A DNA stretch of 64,000 nucleotides from Ehretia macrophylla (lineage: Eukaryota; Streptophyta; Magnoliopsida; Boraginales; Ehretiaceae). Below the pieces are notes generated by a model. The model saw only the letters and a program-made list of their open reading frames with translations, was not told the DNA's origin and did no database searches. Every line of letters begins with the position of its first letter. Within the stretch, counting starts at the first letter, position 1. Below are positions 61,195 through 64,000 of this stretch, in pieces. Where the stretch lies: NCBI GenBank assembly GCA_037974665.1, contig CM075765.1:63599747-63663746 (forward strand), given 5' to 3'. Made by a program: the position numbers and the translations under genes.

Positions 61195-62392
61195 AACAAG
61201 AACTGAAACTTAATTTCAATTCAAATGTATTACACAAAGATGCACGTTGAAGCAAAACAGAATATTAGCAAACAGGAATGAACTTGGACAATATCAAGTA
61301 ATCTCGGAATGCTCTCAATCAGGATCCGGAGAGAAATTTAAATTGACATTTAAACGCTAAATTCCCATGTGTCCCTAACCCCAGATTATGAAGATAAATG
61401 GTCAACTCATTGTTATCTGTCACGCCCCCAAATTTGTCCCAATAAATTCAGGAACGCAATTACCACAAGCCTAAAAAGACAAGTCTCTGAAGCCCACAAG
61501 GCTACTTATTGACAACTTGAAACAATTAAACCATCCAAAAACACGCTTGGCAGAAGATGTAGGCTTCAATCTTAACATATTTCATGAGTCCGAGCATTAT
61601 TTCTTCAATAAAAGTCATCCGTAGATGTCCATAAACCATATATCAATAAAAGACATGTAGAAACCCAGACTTGTAAACATTAGAAATCTCGAGATTACAG
61701 AAAGATACTTCTATTTGGAAGGCCTATCATACACGTCTTTAATGTCATTTACTCAGCAGATCATTTATCTGTTTTCACATTCTTTTCACAAATTTCATAT
61801 TCTTTTCAAATAGTTCACCTACAGGCAACCTTCTCATATCATTCCGTGTTACATGTTGTCACTAATGGGTATAAGCTGCTCCCATACGGCCTCATATCAC
61901 TTCTTAATACATGTTGTCACTAATGGATATAAGCTGCCCCCATCTGGCCTCATATCATTTCTTATTACAAGTTGTCACTAATGGGTATAAGCTGCCCCCA
62001 TCTGGCCTCATATTATTTCTTATTACATGTTGTTGCTAATGGGTATAAGTTGCCCCCATCTGGCCTCATATAATAGACATGTATTCCATATATATACAAA
62101 TATGTATTTTATCTCAAGTCACCAACTAAAAGATATAATGTTTAGTCCTTTCATCCAGATTCATATATGCTTCAAATACATCAAACGATGTTGCTCCCAT
62201 TCTATATGAACACCTAAGATCGTAGCCATTGCCAAATCTTTCCATCTTTCTCTTTCCTCAGTTTTTTTTACTTTCCAGTACATTCTTCTTCGAAAATTTC
62301 AGCAAATAAACTTCAGCAATAAGATCCTCCCAACATATGAACAACGCTTCCTATTACCCCTTCTTGACTAAGTTGTAGTTTTTTTTTTTTCC
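61195..62392. other. Probable AP-3 sigma intron sequence with repeats
   Basis: No exon is recognised on either strand. TGTCACGCCCCC at about 61419 resembles a common plant LTR start, and the 58-bp minisatellite follows. This part may be a decayed solo LTR. T12 at about 62379-62390 lies directly before the Copia LTR. Confidence 0.45.
61833..62074. repeat. 58-bp minisatellite, four full units plus a partial unit
   Basis: Units are 61833-61890, 61891-61948, 61949-62006 and 62007-62064, then CTCATATAAT. Each is exactly 58 bp, begins CTCATAT, and contains TGTTGTCACTAATGGGTATA or a close variant and GCCCCCATCTGGC. The first unit is the most diverged. Confidence 0.95.
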
Positions 62393-62656
62393 TGTTGAAT
62401 ATTGAGAAAATAGAAAGAGAAGTAGATATTTTGGAATTTCATTGTATTAATTTCTTGAATGATTACATGTGATGTGTTTACATTTATATAAGACTGATGA
62501 AGTCAGTTCAGCACATGGCTGCACATGGGCCATGTGCTGAATTATGACTAACTACAGTTGATCACAGCTGTCATTTTGACAGCTGTAACAGAAGCTACTG
62601 CTATAGTTTACAATAGAAATGCATCTAATACAATGAGATAAGTAAGTACTCTAACA
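62393..62656 (-). mobile_element. 3' LTR of a Copia retrotransposon
   Basis: In element orientation the LTR begins TGTTAGAG (at 62656) and ends in CA at 62393, giving 264 bp. A purine tract (AGGGGGGC in element orientation) lies directly inside it at 62657-62664. The U3 part contains a TATATAA box (+ strand CATTTATATAAG, 62481-62492) and two perfect hairpins: CAGCACATGGC/GCCATGTGCTG (62509-62539) and ACAGCTGTCA/TGACAGCTGT (62564-62586). The outer flank is TTTCC (62388-62392); the partner target duplication would lie outside the window. Confidence 0.85.
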
Positions 62657-62663
62657 GCCCCCC

Positions 62664-64000
62664 TCAAGCTGAACTTGGTGCTGCCAAGGGAAGCTTGCTT
62701 CTGAGATGACTGAATTTAGCTTGTGATAGAGACTTAGTGAACATGTCTGCAACCTGATCTGCAGTAGGAATGTAGGTCAGTTGGAGTGCCTTTGAAACCA
62801 CTTGAGTCCTAACAAAATGATAGTCTATTTCTATGTGCTTAGTTCTCCCATGGAAGACTGGGTTTGAAGCTAAAGCCATAGCAGATAGGCTATCACAATG
62901 TAAAACAGGTATAGGAGTGAAGATAGATAGATCTTGTAGGAGATAGGTAAGCCATTTGAGTTCGGCAGTAGCATGTGCCATTGCTCTGTATTCAGCCTCA
63001 GTAGAGGACCTGGATACAGTAGCTTGCTTCTTGGAATTCCATGAGACCAAGTTAGGACCTAAGTAAATAGCATAACCAGAGGTGGATTTCCTATCCTCAG
63101 GATCACTTGCCCAATCAGAATCTGTAAAGCCATAGAGTTGAGAAGGACCTTTTGTGAAGAGTAAACCTTGACTGAGAGTTCCCTTAATGTATCTGAGTAT
63201 CCTTTTGAGGGCTGCAAAATCTGCATTACTTGGTGAGTGCATATGTTGACAAAGTGAGTTGACTGCATACTGCACATCTGGTCGTGTCATGGTGAGATAT
63301 TGCAGGGCCCCAATGAGGCTTCTAAAGTCACTAGGATCATGATATGGAGCTGTGTCAGTGACTGTTGTAGCTTTGGAGGAAGAAGCAGTTGGTGTATTGG
63401 CTGAATGGCAATCAGCTAGACCTGCTCTGTTTAATAGATCTGTAGCATATTTTGTTTGGTTAAGTAGAATCTGATTAGAAGAATAGTGCACTTCTAGGCC
63501 AAGGAAATAGGTACGAGTGCCTAAATCCTTCATAACAAATTTCTGATTCATGGTGGCAATTAGAGATGTAATGTAAGAAGGGGAGATGCCTGTGAGAATG
63601 ATATCATCAACATAGATGAGCATTATAGTCATGTCAGTAGCAGTCTTGTGGATGAAGAGTGATGTATCTGCTGTACTCATAGTAAAACCTTCTTGTAGGA
63701 GGAAAGAGGAAAGCATATGATACCAAGCTCTTGGAGCTTGTTTAAGGCCATATAAGGATTTTTTTAACTGGCAAACATGCTTAGGATAGGTAAGATTAGT
63801 GAAACCTGGTGGTTGAATCATATAGACTGTTTCCTCTAGACTGCCATGTAAGAAAGCATTAGATACATCTAACTGTTTAAGAGACCAGTTAGAATTAAGT
63901 GCCAGGCTGAGGACAATTCTGATTGTTTGTGCCTTAACAACTGGGCTGAAGGTTTCTGTATAGTCTATGCCCTGTGTTTGTAGATAGCCTTTTGCCACTA
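62664..64000 (-). CDS. pol: Ty1/Copia polyprotein, C-terminal reverse transcriptase and RNase H (partial)
   Basis: An uninterrupted - strand frame runs from the window edge to a TGA at 62666-62664, giving about 444 residues. Visible in order: VAKGYLQTQGIDYTETFSPV and DVSNAFLHGSLEE (RVT_2 family reverse transcriptase), SLYGLKQAPRAWY, the catalytic YVDD (about residue 129), MKDLG..YFLG, then an RNase H region with TDSDWASDPEDRKSTSGY, SSTEAEYRAMA and HIEIDYHFVR. The gag, protease and integrase parts lie upstream, beyond 64000. The stop is followed within a few bases by the purine tract and the 3' LTR. Absence of frame damage suggests a young insertion. It has the same orientation as the AP-3 sigma gene and probably sits in its intron. 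Confidence 0.95.
   Translation of the reverse strand, partial: VAKGYLQTQGIDYTETFSPVVKAQTIRIVLSLALNSNWSLKQLDVSNAFLHGSLEETVYMIQPPGFTNLTYPKHVCQLKKSLYGLKQAPRAWYHMLSSFLLQEGFTMSTADTSLFIHKTATDMTIMLIYVDDIILTGISPSYITSLIATMNQKFVMKDLGTRTYFLGLEVHYSSNQILLNQTKYATDLLNRAGLADCHSANTPTASSSKATTVTDTAPYHDPSDFRSLIGALQYLTMTRPDVQYAVNSLCQHMHSPSNADFAALKRILRYIKGTLSQGLLFTKGPSQLYGFTDSDWASDPEDRKSTSGYAIYLGPNLVSWNSKKQATVSRSSTEAEYRAMAHATAELKWLTYLLQDLSIFTPIPVLHCDSLSAMALASNPVFHGRTKHIEIDYHFVRTQVVSKALQLTYIPTADQVADMFTKSLSQAKFSHLRSKLPLAAPSSA

Noticed and set aside
61833..62074. CRISPR-like regular repeats
   Set aside because: These are contiguous 58-bp units without spacers in a plant genome, so a minisatellite and not a CRISPR array.

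Overview
This is nuclear DNA of a flowering plant, most likely a eudicot. The base composition is strongly AT-rich. Genes are split by GT-AG introns, spacers are long, and short LTR elements and MITE-like elements are common. I cannot name the species. Six protein genes can be supported. On the + strand they are a DWF4/CYP90B1 brassinosteroid C-22 hydroxylase (8 exons, 7717-13337), the mitochondrial succinate dehydrogenase flavoprotein SDH1 (16 exons, 17720-24019), an intronless GRAS regulator of the SCL4/SCL7 type (39187-40992), a small probably organelle-targeted LEA-like protein (3 exons, 47824-48669) and an 87-residue protein of unknown function (2 exons, 59517-60192). On the - strand are the last two exons of the AP-3 adaptor sigma subunit (60900-61188), whose upstream exons are not visible.

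Layout. 1-7.7 kb: intergenic, with a near-perfect palindromic Tourist-like MITE. 7.7-13.3 kb: DWF4, whose seventh intron is swollen to 2.9 kb and holds a MITE and a GC-rich island. 13.3-17.7 kb: spacer. 17.7-24 kb: SDH1. 24-39 kb: gene-free, with two copies of one miniature LTR element, a 980-bp Mutator-like foldback element with a 10-bp target duplication, minisatellites and two promoter-like islands without genes. 39-41 kb: the GRAS gene. 41-47.8 kb: MITE-like sequence. 47.8-48.7 kb: the LEA-like gene. 49.5-50.4 kb: a four-LTR miniature retrotransposon array bracketed by one 5-bp target duplication. 50.4-59.5 kb: diverged tandem duplication, a decayed - strand coding remnant and a broken Copia RT fragment. 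59.5-61.2 kb: the small gene and AP-3 sigma, in convergent orientation. 61.2-62.4 kb: a 58-bp minisatellite. 62.4-64 kb: the 3' part of a Copia element that runs off the window.

The genes are neighbours by ancestry and do not form a pathway. Their order matches, as I recall the locus numbers, two duplicated Arabidopsis segments (SCL7/DWF4/AP-3 sigma on chromosome 3; SDH1/SCL4/small gene on chromosome 5). The most notable observation is in SDH1: intron 7 has lost its AG acceptor and exon 3 carries two changes at normally invariant residues, one beside the FAD-linked histidine. I saw no new multi-gene system. The interesting material is the SDH1 lesion set, the TRIM array and an in-frame intron in the LEA-like gene.
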